Source: Thiorhodococcus sp. (lineage in GTDB: Bacteria; Pseudomonadota; Gammaproteobacteria; Chromatiales; Chromatiaceae). From it: 55,321 bases of DNA. Under the pieces are notes generated by a model. The model was not told where the DNA came from, ran no database searches, and worked only from the letters and a program-made list of their open reading frames with translations. Below, piece after piece: positions 55,141 to 55,321 of the stretch. Location of the stretch: the NCBI GenBank assembly GCA_029257385.1, contig JARIBS010000135.1, forward strand, positions 1-55,321. Reading direction: 5' to 3'. Made by a program: the position numbers and the translations under genes. Numbering within the stretch: position 1 is the stretch's first letter; every line of letters starts with the position of its first letter.

Positions 55141-55321
55141 CCACCGACTGGCTCCTGGCGCTATTTGATCTCGTGCTGATCGCGACCCTGCTCGGTCTGG
55201 CCATCGCTGCGCTCACGAGTGCGGAGCCGCGCCGTGCCGTGATGCTCTTTATCGCCTTCGGGCTCTGGCTGGCGCTGGTCTGGGCGCGGCTCGGGGCGCC
55301 CGACGTGGCGTTGGCGGAGGC
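55137..55321 (+). CDS. Mrp-type antiporter subunit B-like (DUF4040), partial
   Basis: The first 61 codons of this gene are present before the window ends. They encode three hydrophobic helices and end with APDVALAEA, the signature seen in the DUF4040/MbhD part of Mrp and Mbh antiporters. It overlaps mrpG as ATGA. The rest lies outside the window. Confidence 0.85.
   Translation, partial: MTTDWLLALFDLVLIATLLGLAIAALTSAEPRRAVMLFIAFGLWLALVWARLGAPDVALAE

Overview
The window looks like the chromosome of an autotrophic gammaproteobacterium, most likely a purple sulfur bacterium of the Chromatiaceae. That placement is inference: it rests on the GC-rich coding sequence, the carboxysomal form IA RuBisCO with a full cso shell operon, and a CobZ-type (aerobic) cobalamin route. 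No rRNA or tRNA gene is visible to fix it.

Layout, left to right. 1-1385: a BrnT/BrnA toxin-antitoxin pair beside attC-like hairpins, then about 0.6 kb with no gene. 1.4-15.2 kb: RapA, a membrane GGDEF-EAL protein, an exported LysM/FecR/Ig-like protein overlapping a 1611-residue protein with about 15 PKD repeats, and a convergent GGDEF cyclase, so a surface or matrix protein sits among c-di-GMP enzymes. 15.2-17.7 kb: a Trm112-like protein, a membrane alpha/beta hydrolase and a hemerythrin-like protein. 17.7-29.2 kb: a cobalamin locus (cbiB and cobM leftward; a two-gene CobZ and cobK rightward) split by about 5.7 kb of AT-rich DNA with attC sites and no integrase, that is, a CALIN-type cassette array. 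Its cassettes carry a DUF4238 protein, a 2-TM protein, a two-gene CBASS anti-phage system (CD-NTase plus a Cap15-like effector), small unknown proteins, YefM/YoeB, and a second toxin-antitoxin pair whose toxin has an in-frame stop. The array ends in a broken attC joined to a decayed TnpB gene that runs into cobZ.

29.2-30.5 kb is a graveyard (Fic C-terminal fragment, possible methyltransferase N-terminal scrap, octamer repeats, hairpins) before the alpha-carboxysome operon at 30.5-39.7 kb: cbbL, cbbS, csoS2, csoSCA, csoS4A, csoS4B, csoS1, csoS1, a ferritin-like gene, acRAF, a small basic protein and a LysR (CbbR-type) regulator on the same strand. 39.7-42.8 kb: a DUF2867 SDR protein and a convergent BCCT transporter. 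43.0-44.6 kb: a twin-arginine, glycine/lysine-rich repeat peptide next to a PqqD-like/TPR/methyltransferase fusion, a possible peptide-modification system. 44.8-46.3 kb: MNT/HEPN and YefM/YoeB-type toxin-antitoxin pairs. 46.4-48.2 kb: RhlE helicase and an RRM protein with a strong terminator. 48.2-55.3 kb: KefC-type antiporter, KefF-like oxidoreductase and an RND pump leftward, then an Mrp-type antiporter cluster (E, F, G and a cut-off B-like gene) rightward to the edge.

The strongest candidates for something new are the CBASS cassette inside the integrase-less array and the Tat-repeat-peptide/PqqD-methyltransferase pair. Family assignments are from recognisable motifs read by eye; no database search was run.
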